Made by a program: the position numbers and the translations under genes. A stretch of 34,436 nucleotides of DNA from an uncultured Chthonomonas sp. (GTDB taxonomy: Bacteria; Armatimonadota; Chthonomonadetes; Chthonomonadales; Chthonomonadaceae): contig CAIXIX010000433.1 of NCBI GenBank assembly GCA_903919615.1, positions 1 through 34,436 of the forward strand. The letters are read 5' to 3'. Below the pieces are notes generated by a model that had not been told where the DNA came from, searched no databases, and was given only the letters and a program-made list of their open reading frames with translations. This document shows, in pieces, positions 7,907 to 15,410 of this stretch (within the stretch, counting starts at the first letter, position 1; each line of letters opens with the position of its first letter).

Positions 7907-10072
7907 CTATGGACTGGGATTCGGGTTGTAACCGCCGGTTGGCGAGGCGCCTCCACTCGGGCCGCTGGTCGACTTATACAGTTCCAGCTCTTCCTTAACA
8001 GGGGCATAGTAGTCGTCCTTGCCGGCCTCTTTCCTGTTCTCCCAGTTTCGTCGGAAGAAACCATCAAATGGGTTCTCATGGGGCTCAACATAGGATCCGG
8101 GCTGGCCCGCTTTGTCCTGCTCTCCCCTATCCTCCTGGAAGGTATAGACGACGATCGAGTGATCCGGCAGAACCGGGCAATGGTACTCGCATATTCCGCA
8201 TCCGGTACACAGCTTCTCATCAACGGTGGGCACGCGCTTCACGCGACCACGGTTATCCTCTTTGCCCGCATCGTTCTTATGATCGATGGGCAGAGTCGGA
8301 TCTTTTGAGAGTGTATCGTCAAACGTATCCTTGAAGATAACCGCCGAGTACGGGCATACTTCTGCACAGACGATACAATCTCGGCCGCCGTTCCATGCAA
8401 CGCAGGTAGAACGATTGACGTTTGCAAGCCCCATCTTCAGCTTGTACCGTTTGTCCTGCCAGGTGAATGGCCGGATGGCTCCCGTTGGGCAGACATCTCC
8501 ACAGCTTGAGCACTTCTCGGCACAGGGCCCGATGCTGGGCACCAGAATAGGCGTCCAGAGACCCTGTAATCCTGTCTCCAGCGTCGCTGGCTGCAGCGCA
8601 TTGGTAGGGCACACCTTCATACACTCAGCGCACCGGGTGCATGCGGACAGGAACTCACTTTCCGGCAGCGACCCTGGCGGGCGCATCGCCTTGTTGTTGT
8701 GATGGTACCGGCGCATCGCACCCTGATAGTCTGCGGCGCTCCCACGAGCGGCGGAGCCCCACAACATGCCAGCGCCAATGGCAGCGACCACACGCCTCCT
8801 GCCAAGATCAATCTCGCTCTGTGGCTCTGGTCGCGGTGCCGATCCCTTTGGAGCCATTCCAAGCGCCTCTTTGATGCCTGCCGGGACCTTGGCTTGAATC
8901 TGAATGACATCGGTGGGACAGATGGTCTCACACCTGAAACACTGAATACACTCAGAGATGCTGTGCATCTCCTCGTAGGCAGCCTTCTTATCCAGGTTGT
9001 CGTAGCAGCCCATTCTCGACTGGATTTCGCACTTTTTGCAGTGGATACAGCCATCCATCTTGATGTAGTGACGAAGCCAGGAAACACGGGACACAAGTGC
9101 AAGCAGCCCGCCGTAAGGGCACAGGTTGCGACACCAGAACCGCTCCTGATAACCGGAAAGAGCGATGACGCCGATAAACATCAGCAGCACCGGCACACCA
9201 TTCCAGTAGGTGAGGTTCTGCATATGCCAGCCATCCATGTTACCGCCAAGGTTATAGATGACGTGGCCGACACCAGCATGATCTGCCACATTGAGCAGAC
9301 CATTCCAGATATAGGCCACAGGCGCATAGAAGCAGAACGTAAAGGTGCGGGTAATGAGGGAGATAGGGTCGCCGAATGTGAGAATATCGACGCCGAAGAC
9401 GATGGCGCCAATGCCAATCAGCAAGTACAGATACTTCCAGTTTCGGAATCGCCTTGTGTCGGATCGCTTTTTTGTGTAGAACAGGCGGCCTTTACGGAAG
9501 AGCAGCCTGTCCCCAATATCTATCGCAGTGCCAAGAGGGCAGATCCATCCGCAGAAAATACGTCCGCCCCACATCGTCAGGAGCAAAATGAAGACGCTTG
9601 GGCCAATCGCATAGACCGGCATTTTGTGCGAGGCAATGCTGTTCTTAAGCGTGTTCAAGAAGTCCATCGTCATGAACAGGTTCTTGGGAACACCGCCCCA
9701 GTTCTGGCTTGTCGCCGTAGTAAGGAAGAAGAACAGAACGAACAGGCAGAACAGAAATACCTGAGTTGACCGCCGGATTAGCACAATGCGATGAGACGCA
9801 GGATTGCCCGGCGCCTCCTTCATGCGTTTCTTCTGGTCTGCGGTAAACTTCGCAGCGGCAGCGGCCGCGCTCTCAGGCGTAGCCGTCATCAGTCTCACAG
9901 CAGGTGCAGCTCCAACGGATCCTGCTCCTCTCTGAACGACGCCAACCTGCCCGAGACCAATTCGGTTTGCGTCGGCAGAAGGTTTGGCGCTCTGTTTGCT
10001 CTTACAGCCGCAACCGCTTCCGCAGCCCCCGCCAGCGACCAATCCTCGTGGTGTTAGCGGTATATCCGCCAT
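7907..10072 (-). CDS. Fused NapH-NapG-like membrane polyferredoxin
   Basis: A 721-residue protein. Residues 17-23 form a Cys-rich CGSGCGC cluster. Four or five membrane spans lie at about 103-122, 155-169, 213-233, 240-260 and 293-307. Within this part are the NapH/NosR/CcoG-type motifs CGWICPLG (174-181) and CRNLCPYG (314-321), then two [4Fe-4S] motifs (CIHCKKC..., CIQCFRCETICP) at 342-385. Residues 424-446 (GRRRVV then a hydrophobic stretch) look like a retained Tat/anchor segment. The rest holds four more cluster motifs (CTRCAECMKVCP, CAEKCSSCGDVCP, C...CIVCAEVCP, CTGCGICEYHCP), the exact NapG/MauM arrangement. Known NapH and NapG are separate proteins passing electrons from quinol to a periplasmic acceptor. 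GGAG precedes ATG 10072. Confidence 0.9.
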   Translation of the reverse strand: MADIPLTPRGLVAGGGCGSGCGCKSKQSAKPSADANRIGLGQVGVVQRGAGSVGAAPAVRLMTATPESAAAAAAKFTADQKKRMKEAPGNPASHRIVLIRRSTQVFLFCLFVLFFFLTTATSQNWGGVPKNLFMTMDFLNTLKNSIASHKMPVYAIGPSVFILLLTMWGGRIFCGWICPLGTAIDIGDRLLFRKGRLFYTKKRSDTRRFRNWKYLYLLIGIGAIVFGVDILTFGDPISLITRTFTFCFYAPVAYIWNGLLNVADHAGVGHVIYNLGGNMDGWHMQNLTYWNGVPVLLMFIGVIALSGYQERFWCRNLCPYGGLLALVSRVSWLRHYIKMDGCIHCKKCEIQSRMGCYDNLDKKAAYEEMHSISECIQCFRCETICPTDVIQIQAKVPAGIKEALGMAPKGSAPRPEPQSEIDLGRRRVVAAIGAGMLWGSAARGSAADYQGAMRRYHHNNKAMRPPGSLPESEFLSACTRCAECMKVCPTNALQPATLETGLQGLWTPILVPSIGPCAEKCSSCGDVCPTGAIRPFTWQDKRYKLKMGLANVNRSTCVAWNGGRDCIVCAEVCPYSAVIFKDTFDDTLSKDPTLPIDHKNDAGKEDNRGRVKRVPTVDEKLCTGCGICEYHCPVLPDHSIVVYTFQEDRGEQDKAGQPGSYVEPHENPFDGFFRRNWENRKEAGKDDYYAPVKEELELYKSTSGPSGGASPTGGYNPNPSP

Positions 10073-10136
10073 CTGTCTATCTCCAACGGCCCCTGTGCAG
10101 GCGCCCTGATTGCATCAATGGTGATTTGCTGCGGCG

Positions 10137-11201
10137 TCAGGCGCCAGCAGGTCCTGCGATCTCTTTAACATTCAGCTGACTCGTATCGATCTGTCCTCTG
10201 CCCAGGCTATTCGCCAGCACCAGATGATTTACATCACCGGGGGATACGCTCTTCGTCGTGAGAAATCTGCAGCAATAAGAATCAAGCGCGACCGGATCGA
10301 TTCCGGCGACTACCTTATGGGGAGTGGTCACCTCGCCTGGTCCCTTCGGGCCTCGCGTCTGAAGCGCTCGCGTCGCATCCGTTACGATCAGCGTCGGCTT
10401 AATAAAGCAGTTGAGCTCCGCGATGCAATCGTGGAGGCCATAGCGATGGTAGTCCTTGCGATTCCAGATATTGCCCATTAGCTTCTTCATCGCGATCGTA
10501 ATGGTGGCCGCTTCGTGATCCTTAACGACAGGATTAACGATGAAGCAGTCCGCCTCCATAATGTCGTGAGGAATGTGCTGATCGATCTGGTTGAAGTGGT
10601 GACGCGCATCATACTTCTTGCCATCTGTTGTCAAGGAAGGCACAAAGGAGGGGATATCGACGGCCTTGTACATCGTCACCTCGGTCGGCGACAGCAGTTT
10701 TGCCTTTGTTCCCTTGACCGCGCCATTGGCGCCGCATATTTCAAAGGCCATCTTCCAGTCGTCGAGGGTGTAGTCGATGCAGGTAATCCTGGATGCGCCT
10801 GCGCGCTCGCAAAGCTGAACCAGCCTTCGGAGAACATCCGGGTGAGTCGCGGCAGCCTGTTCTGGCGTGCGCATCCAGCCCATATTGGGACTAATAACGA
10901 CCTTGTCACCCTTCTTAACGAATCTTTCGATGCCGCCAAGCTCATTGATTGCTCGCTCGGTGATGTCGCCATATGTTTGCGGGTTGCCCTCAACGCAGAC
11001 AATATCCGGGGTTTGCGGAGTGGCTTTCGTGGGTGGACGGATACCGTGTGGCACCGCAAAACCCTCTTTGTTAAACCAGCTAACACCGTAGATACCGCCA
11101 AGCAGCGCCGTACCGCCCGCAATTTCAAGGAACTTGCGCCTGGACGCTTTGCGGTCCTCCGGCTCAATTGGCGCACCTGTTATGGATCGTACGTCATTCA
11201 T
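10137..11201 (-). CDS. DUF362 domain protein with Tat signal
   Basis: A 354-residue DUF362 protein. ASRRKFLE at about residue 19 followed by a hydrophobic Gly/Ala-rich helix is a Tat signal or membrane anchor. The DUF362 core shows VVISPNMGW, ASRITCIDYTLDDW, DCFIVNPVVKDHEAATITIAMKKLMGNI and a terminal GIDPVALDSYCCRFL segment. DUF362 proteins often accompany ferredoxin-type modules but their chemistry is not established. This copy has no CxxCxxC cluster of its own, so Fe-S centres would be supplied by the adjacent polyferredoxin. It follows the DUF6599 gene after 18 nt and precedes the polyferredoxin by 64 nt. Confidence 0.88.
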   Translation of the reverse strand: MNDVRSITGAPIEPEDRKASRRKFLEIAGGTALLGGIYGVSWFNKEGFAVPHGIRPPTKATPQTPDIVCVEGNPQTYGDITERAINELGGIERFVKKGDKVVISPNMGWMRTPEQAAATHPDVLRRLVQLCERAGASRITCIDYTLDDWKMAFEICGANGAVKGTKAKLLSPTEVTMYKAVDIPSFVPSLTTDGKKYDARHHFNQIDQHIPHDIMEADCFIVNPVVKDHEAATITIAMKKLMGNIWNRKDYHRYGLHDCIAELNCFIKPTLIVTDATRALQTRGPKGPGEVTTPHKVVAGIDPVALDSYCCRFLTTKSVSPGDVNHLVLANSLGRGQIDTSQLNVKEIAGPAGA

Positions 11202-11219
11202 GATGTGCCTCCATGCTAA

Positions 11220-12203
11220 CTAACCAGCCTTGGCAGCGGCCGCTTTCACCAAGCCTGCAGCAGCAGCCTGGCTCTTTGCATCATCCGCTACACTTCGAAT
11301 ACCGATCAGGGTCTTTCCCTTTACCGCAGCGATAACCACGCCCGTAAACTTTGTCTTGAGCGAAATTGCTTTGTCGCCAAGCCCGGCAGGGGCGGCAACT
11401 TTACCGCCATTGGCGATGTTAGACGGCTTTGTAAGATACGCAGAGTACTTTGTGAACGCCTCTTTTGCAGCCGATGCCGACGGATACTGCGCAACGAACA
11501 TCTCAGCCTGCTGACCCGCCGACGGATATCTTGCGACCATTCCGTTGCGAATGTAAGACTGTGCCGCTATGTCTGAAAGACGGTACTGCTCCGTCCTCGG
11601 AGTAAAACCCGATGGTAGGGTCTTAACAATTTCTGGAAGCGCGGTGGACCCCGATAGTTTACCAGCGATCGCCGCAGCTATCTTTGGCATCACCGCCTGA
11701 AATGGCGCCTTGTTGGATGCTGTTATTGCGAGCCGTACATAGTACGGCCCCTTCCAGAAATTAAGCGCCGTCGACTCTTTGTATCCCTCTGCGCCAATCT
11801 TTACGATTGCCGCGCTTGGGCTTCTCTGGCTCGAGTAGTACCCATAGGCCTCCGTCGGAGACCCAAACTGAAATACATCCGCCGTCATCAACTGATTTCC
11901 AACGCCACCAGGCGCATATTCAGCGTGGGCACATTCCTTCACGTTATATCTGCGCAGCGCTTCGGCCTCGCCATCCAGCAAGTTTTCAAGAGAGGAGGGC
12001 GTAAACATTGCGATACCGGTTTTGGTGATCTTGAAGCTGTCTGCAGCCGCTGGCAGTGAACCCTTTGTATCGGCTCGGGCATTCGTCAGTAGAACTGCAA
12101 CAGCTCCTGTCACGACCAGAGCGAATCCCTTTCGAACCGCATTCCTAACGACTCCCGCACTTTGCGAAGATTGGAATGATGCACTGCTGCTAATAACGGA
12201 CAT
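11220..12203 (-). CDS. DUF6599-like exported protein, first gene of the redox operon
   Basis: A 327-residue protein with an uncleaved-looking or long signal (hydrophobic FALVVTGAVAVLLT, then ARA at about residue 44). The mature part contains LENLLDGEAEALRRYNV, matching the GGAELYxxYGF-type helix of DUF6599 proteins. DVFQFGSPTEAYGYYSSQR follows, and two alpha/beta halves repeat this pattern (MFVAQYPSASAAKEAF in the second). The C-terminus is Ala/Lys rich. GAGGAG precedes ATG 12203. The family function is unknown, but it commonly sits beside DUF362 and 4Fe-4S genes. The position suggests a periplasmic accessory or substrate-binding role, which is inference. Confidence 0.75.
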   Translation of the reverse strand: MSVISSSASFQSSQSAGVVRNAVRKGFALVVTGAVAVLLTNARADTKGSLPAAADSFKITKTGIAMFTPSSLENLLDGEAEALRRYNVKECAHAEYAPGGVGNQLMTADVFQFGSPTEAYGYYSSQRSPSAAIVKIGAEGYKESTALNFWKGPYYVRLAITASNKAPFQAVMPKIAAAIAGKLSGSTALPEIVKTLPSGFTPRTEQYRLSDIAAQSYIRNGMVARYPSAGQQAEMFVAQYPSASAAKEAFTKYSAYLTKPSNIANGGKVAAPAGLGDKAISLKTKFTGVVIAAVKGKTLIGIRSVADDAKSQAAAAGLVKAAAAKAG

Positions 12204-12512
12204 CCAAACGCTCCTCTAGGAATTTCGGCGCAGATTGAAGGAAACGGGAGTTTATCAACTTTCGCTTTGGAACTCCGTTTTGCGCCGTAATCAATACAGT
12301 GTGATGAGGGCGATTGGCAGGAAGAGAGCCCGCCTCACGTAGGCGTGATCACGCTCTGCTTATCTATACCCTCATAGACGCGGCTGATGCGTAAAGGTTG
12401 CATCATTCGTCGCGGAAAAACAAATCCTCGTGAATGGTTATTGTACAGGTTTTGGAAGCTGAGTGTCAATCGCGAAGGTCGAGGCATGCATAGTGCCCGA
12501 AATATATGTGTG
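12204..12512. other. Intergenic region carrying the probable redox-operon promoter
   Basis: About 310 nt without a supported gene, between the phosphoesterase-propeller gene and the DUF6599 gene, both on the minus strand. It should hold the end of the first transcript and the promoter of the six-gene operon. The only distinct element I see is the 12-bp palindrome at 12343-12354. No clear T-run terminator is visible. Confidence 0.5.
12343..12354. promoter_or_regulatory. Palindrome GCGTGATCACGC upstream of the redox operon
   Basis: A perfect 12-bp dyad about 140 nt upstream of the DUF6599 start. A further TCACG half-site lies just to its left (TCACGTAGGCGTGA). It resembles a transcription-factor operator with TGATCA core, but the factor is unknown and the distance from the start codon is large. 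Confidence 0.3.
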
Positions 12513-14690
12513 CTACTTTACGACTCCTGGCCCATTAATCGCCTGCACATCGTCTGCCATGGTGGTTGTGTAGAGCAGATTGCCATCATATTCCGGCGTG
12601 GAGTAGATGTTGCCCGGGCCAAGCTCATATCCCCACAAACGGGTTCCATCTGCGTTGTTCAGGATGGAGCAGTGGCCACGGATACCCATGATCGCCACGC
12701 TTCTGCCATTCTGAGCTGCCCGTGCCGAAACTCCTTCGAACCGCTGACCTGTGATTGTTCGCCATTCCAGCGTCCCCGAAGTGCCGTTGACTGCATACAC
12801 ATCGCCGTTTGGCCCAGTGCCCGGCACGATGACATTTGTGCCGCACAAGGTTGGCGAGCAGGTTCTGAGAGGGTCCATTTCTCCACCGGGCCGCCAGAAC
12901 CACTTCTCCGCGCCTGTAACACTGTCGAGACAGTAGAGGGCGCCGTCTTGAGCTGCGACATAAACTCTTCCTGCGGCTACACCGGGAGCGGTGGACGAGC
13001 CGGTGTTCGCGGCTGAGCTTTTCGCGAACTTCCAACGCACGGCGCCCGTAAGCGCCTCTGCGGCATAAGTGGTTCCCGATGATGAGGTCACATAGAAATA
13101 CTCATCATCCGTGACGACACTGGAAGTGAAGGGACCTGCAGCGTCAATATGCCACTTCTCAACTCCAGTCTCAAGATCGATACCGACGATACGGTTGCCA
13201 CTTGGCACGCAAACTGTGCCATGCGCTGCCGCAGCAGTTGCATAGATCGTTTCGTTCGATTCCCATTTCCATTTTAGCCTGCCGGCATTTGCTCCGTTAG
13301 CCTCGATTGCGTACAGCGTTCTATCCGTTGAGCCGGCAATGACAAGGCCACCGAAAACCACCGGAGATGTGACAAACGAGCCCTTAGCCGGAAAAATCCA
13401 GTGTCGCTTACCCGTTGCCGTGCTGCAGGCGTACACCTTGCCATCGAGAGCAGTAACGTAGAGCGAGTCGCCGTTAAGACAAGGGCTTGTCTGTATTGGC
13501 GCGGGCAGGTCGATAGCCCAGCGTCTTGTAGGCTCTCGACTGTCCCGCTCAACTTCAAATATCAGCTCTTCTAAGAAGTTGAGACCGCCTGAAGTTGTAA
13601 TCCGCAGGTCAGAAGAGTGAATTCCAATGCTAAGGTCTCGCGTAGGAAATACATCCGACCAGATGTCTCGGCGATCTTTTGTCAGAGGTTTCCATGGGCC
13701 GCTATCAATCCGGTACTCCCCCTTCTCTTTATCCGGATTGTCTGATACAGCCCGGGGAGATAGTGTGGCTGCTGGCCGCTTGCGAGCCAGGAAAGGAATA
13801 TCTGGATCGTCCCACGCTGTCTTGATAGACGAAGGCTTACTCTTGGGATTGGCTGGCAGTGAGACAAGATGTTCCGGCTTACCCGTACCCGTGATTTCAA
13901 TCCGATCAACCGTCACGATTGCCGGCGTTGCTGTAACTATGAGAGCGGACTGCGACGATAGCGGGCGACTGCCAAAGACCATCGTTCCATTTAGTGAGAA
14001 CGAGGTGTCGTGCGCAGGATCTCCCGTGAACACCGCCACGACATTGTGCGTTTTCAGGTGCGCCATGAGCTCATAATCGTTATCGAAAAGACGTGTGGCA
14101 GGTGATTCTTGAGCGATGGGGTGTGTTACGAACAAGAGGACGGGTTGTTCTGGGCGCACTCGTTTGAGATCGCGATCCAGCCAGTCGAGCTGCGCTTTGT
14201 CTACATGCCCCTCTACCCTATTCGCAATCGTCGTGTCCAGAAGTACAAAATGAGCGGCGCCTAGATCAAACGAATGGTACAGATGGTTGAAGACCCGAGC
14301 GAAGGGCTCCTTCCCCGGAGCGAGGGGAGATACATCTGACGGACCCGGACAAGCGTAGATAGGTATCCCGGCGTCTGCAGACTGCTTCACCGTTTGCTTA
14401 ACGCGTTCAAAATCTGCTGCGGATCCCGAAGCGGTGATATCGCCAAGAACCAATACAAATGTTGGCTTTTGTTTCAGCGCCGAAGTACGATTAAACAGGG
14501 GCGCGAAAACGTCTGGCCCATTCGCAGATTGATGCGGACTTGCGACAATAACAAGGGAGACCACCCCATTTCGGTCGTCGCTCTTCTGGGGCGCTGCACG
14601 GCTTACTGTGGAGAGTTGTGTGGCAGCGACCACGAGCGCTGCCACAAATACATTACGGAGTCGCCAATTCAGTAGAGAAGCATCGTTCAT
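12513..14690 (-). CDS. Exported metallophosphoesterase-like/PQQ-type beta-propeller fusion
   Basis: A 725-residue protein with a signal peptide (about 1-32). Residues 44-265 follow the calcineurin-like phosphoesterase order but with changes: SPH (51-53) stands for DxH, GD is kept (83-84), GPSD (116-119) for GNHD, VTH with H190 is kept, and GDPAHD (223-228) for GHxH. The two-metal centre is therefore incomplete. After a linker, residues from about 388 to the end form a PQQ-like/BamB-type propeller with repeated blades such as DGKVYACSTATGKRHWIF and DGALYCLDSVTGAEKWFW. These blades may bind a protein, polymer or quinone. The gene is 90 nt downstream of the SHOCT-like gene and about 310 nt upstream of the redox operon on the same strand. 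Confidence 0.82.
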   Translation of the reverse strand: MNDASLLNWRLRNVFVAALVVAATQLSTVSRAAPQKSDDRNGVVSLVIVASPHQSANGPDVFAPLFNRTSALKQKPTFVLVLGDITASGSAADFERVKQTVKQSADAGIPIYACPGPSDVSPLAPGKEPFARVFNHLYHSFDLGAAHFVLLDTTIANRVEGHVDKAQLDWLDRDLKRVRPEQPVLLFVTHPIAQESPATRLFDNDYELMAHLKTHNVVAVFTGDPAHDTSFSLNGTMVFGSRPLSSQSALIVTATPAIVTVDRIEITGTGKPEHLVSLPANPKSKPSSIKTAWDDPDIPFLARKRPAATLSPRAVSDNPDKEKGEYRIDSGPWKPLTKDRRDIWSDVFPTRDLSIGIHSSDLRITTSGGLNFLEELIFEVERDSREPTRRWAIDLPAPIQTSPCLNGDSLYVTALDGKVYACSTATGKRHWIFPAKGSFVTSPVVFGGLVIAGSTDRTLYAIEANGANAGRLKWKWESNETIYATAAAAHGTVCVPSGNRIVGIDLETGVEKWHIDAAGPFTSSVVTDDEYFYVTSSSGTTYAAEALTGAVRWKFAKSSAANTGSSTAPGVAAGRVYVAAQDGALYCLDSVTGAEKWFWRPGGEMDPLRTCSPTLCGTNVIVPGTGPNGDVYAVNGTSGTLEWRTITGQRFEGVSARAAQNGRSVAIMGIRGHCSILNNADGTRLWGYELGPGNIYSTPEYDGNLLYTTTMADDVQAINGPGVVK

Positions 14691-14745
14691 AGGGCGTAAG
14701 TACGTTAATGCTATCTCAAAATCCTACCTATCCTGCGTGTTCGGG

Positions 14746-14758
14746 CAATTCCGAATTG
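14746..14758. promoter_or_regulatory. Short palindrome CAATTC-C-GAATTG
   Basis: A 6-bp inverted repeat with one central base, in the 90-nt gap before the phosphoesterase-propeller gene and about 56 nt upstream of its ATG. Possible operator; equally it could be chance. Confidence 0.2.
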
Positions 14759-14780
14759 TTAATGCAGGTCAAAATGCAGG

Positions 14781-15359
14781 CTACCCTGCGGCGCTATCGA
14801 GCCGGTCGATCTGCCTGATCAGGCGCATCGCATCCTCTGCAGAGATCAAGCCTGAACTCACCATCTCCAGAATTCTCGCTCGTGCGCCAGAGTGTTCTGG
14901 CAGGTCTGCCTTGGCTTCAATGGCAGGCAGCGCAGGCGCTGCGCTGCCTCGAGCAAGTGAAGTGGCCTGATCGCGAACCGCCTGCCCGACCTCTTGCGTC
15001 TTTCTTCGTACGATGTGTTTAAAGCCAGACCAAGATTCTTGAGCTGCGGTTCGAGCCGACTCTTTTATTGCGGCCTTGGTGAGGTTCCAGATCAGAGGAG
15101 CGAGGCCGGGCGGCACCTGCAGCGTATAGCTGGTGCCATCCGGCCTCTGCATCAGTATTTCTACCGCCTGTTCTGGGGCCAGTTTGGGCGTCACCTCGGG
15201 ATTAACGCGCTGTACCTGTTGAACGGGCAGGCTTGCAGCGACAATGGCGTTCGCCCGTTCGGCTTCAGAGATCGCAGCCAGCAGGCTAGCGCCGTCACTC
15301 GGGCTGAGAACGCCATGCGCAACGAGTTCGAGAACTTTATCCTTCTCCTGCTGACTCAT
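14781..15359 (-). CDS. Protein with two SHOCT-like helical hairpins
   Basis: A 192-residue soluble protein. A hairpin of the type VLELVAHGVLSPSDGASLL lies at the N-terminus and a second, ILEMVSSGLISAEDAMRLI, near the C-terminus. They flank a middle segment containing EILMQRPDGTSYTLQVPPGLAPLIWNL, a strand pair and amphipathic helix that could touch the membrane. The same hairpin starts the LiaX-like protein upstream and ends the DUF2089 protein. No signal peptide or membrane span. GGAGG precedes ATG 15359, and the gap to the upstream gene is 51 nt, so it is the last member of a three-gene operon. Function unknown; an envelope-stress accessory role is inferred. Confidence 0.75.
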   Translation of the reverse strand: MSQQEKDKVLELVAHGVLSPSDGASLLAAISEAERANAIVAASLPVQQVQRVNPEVTPKLAPEQAVEILMQRPDGTSYTLQVPPGLAPLIWNLTKAAIKESARTAAQESWSGFKHIVRRKTQEVGQAVRDQATSLARGSAAPALPAIEAKADLPEHSGARARILEMVSSGLISAEDAMRLIRQIDRLDSAAG

Positions 15360-15410
15360 GAGACCTCCAAGAACTAACTGCGCGGATCCGTAACCGCTGA
15401 AAGCTTATCC

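Noticed and set aside
8699-9769. 356-codon plus-strand open frame opposite the polyferredoxin gene
   Set aside because: It lies fully antisense to the NapH-NapG-like gene, has no family resemblance, and is explained by codon bias of the Cys/Gly-rich gene on the other strand.
12204-12512. tRNA or small RNA gene in the intergenic region
   Set aside because: No T-loop (GGTTCRANTC) and acceptor-stem pair could be found here or in the other gaps.
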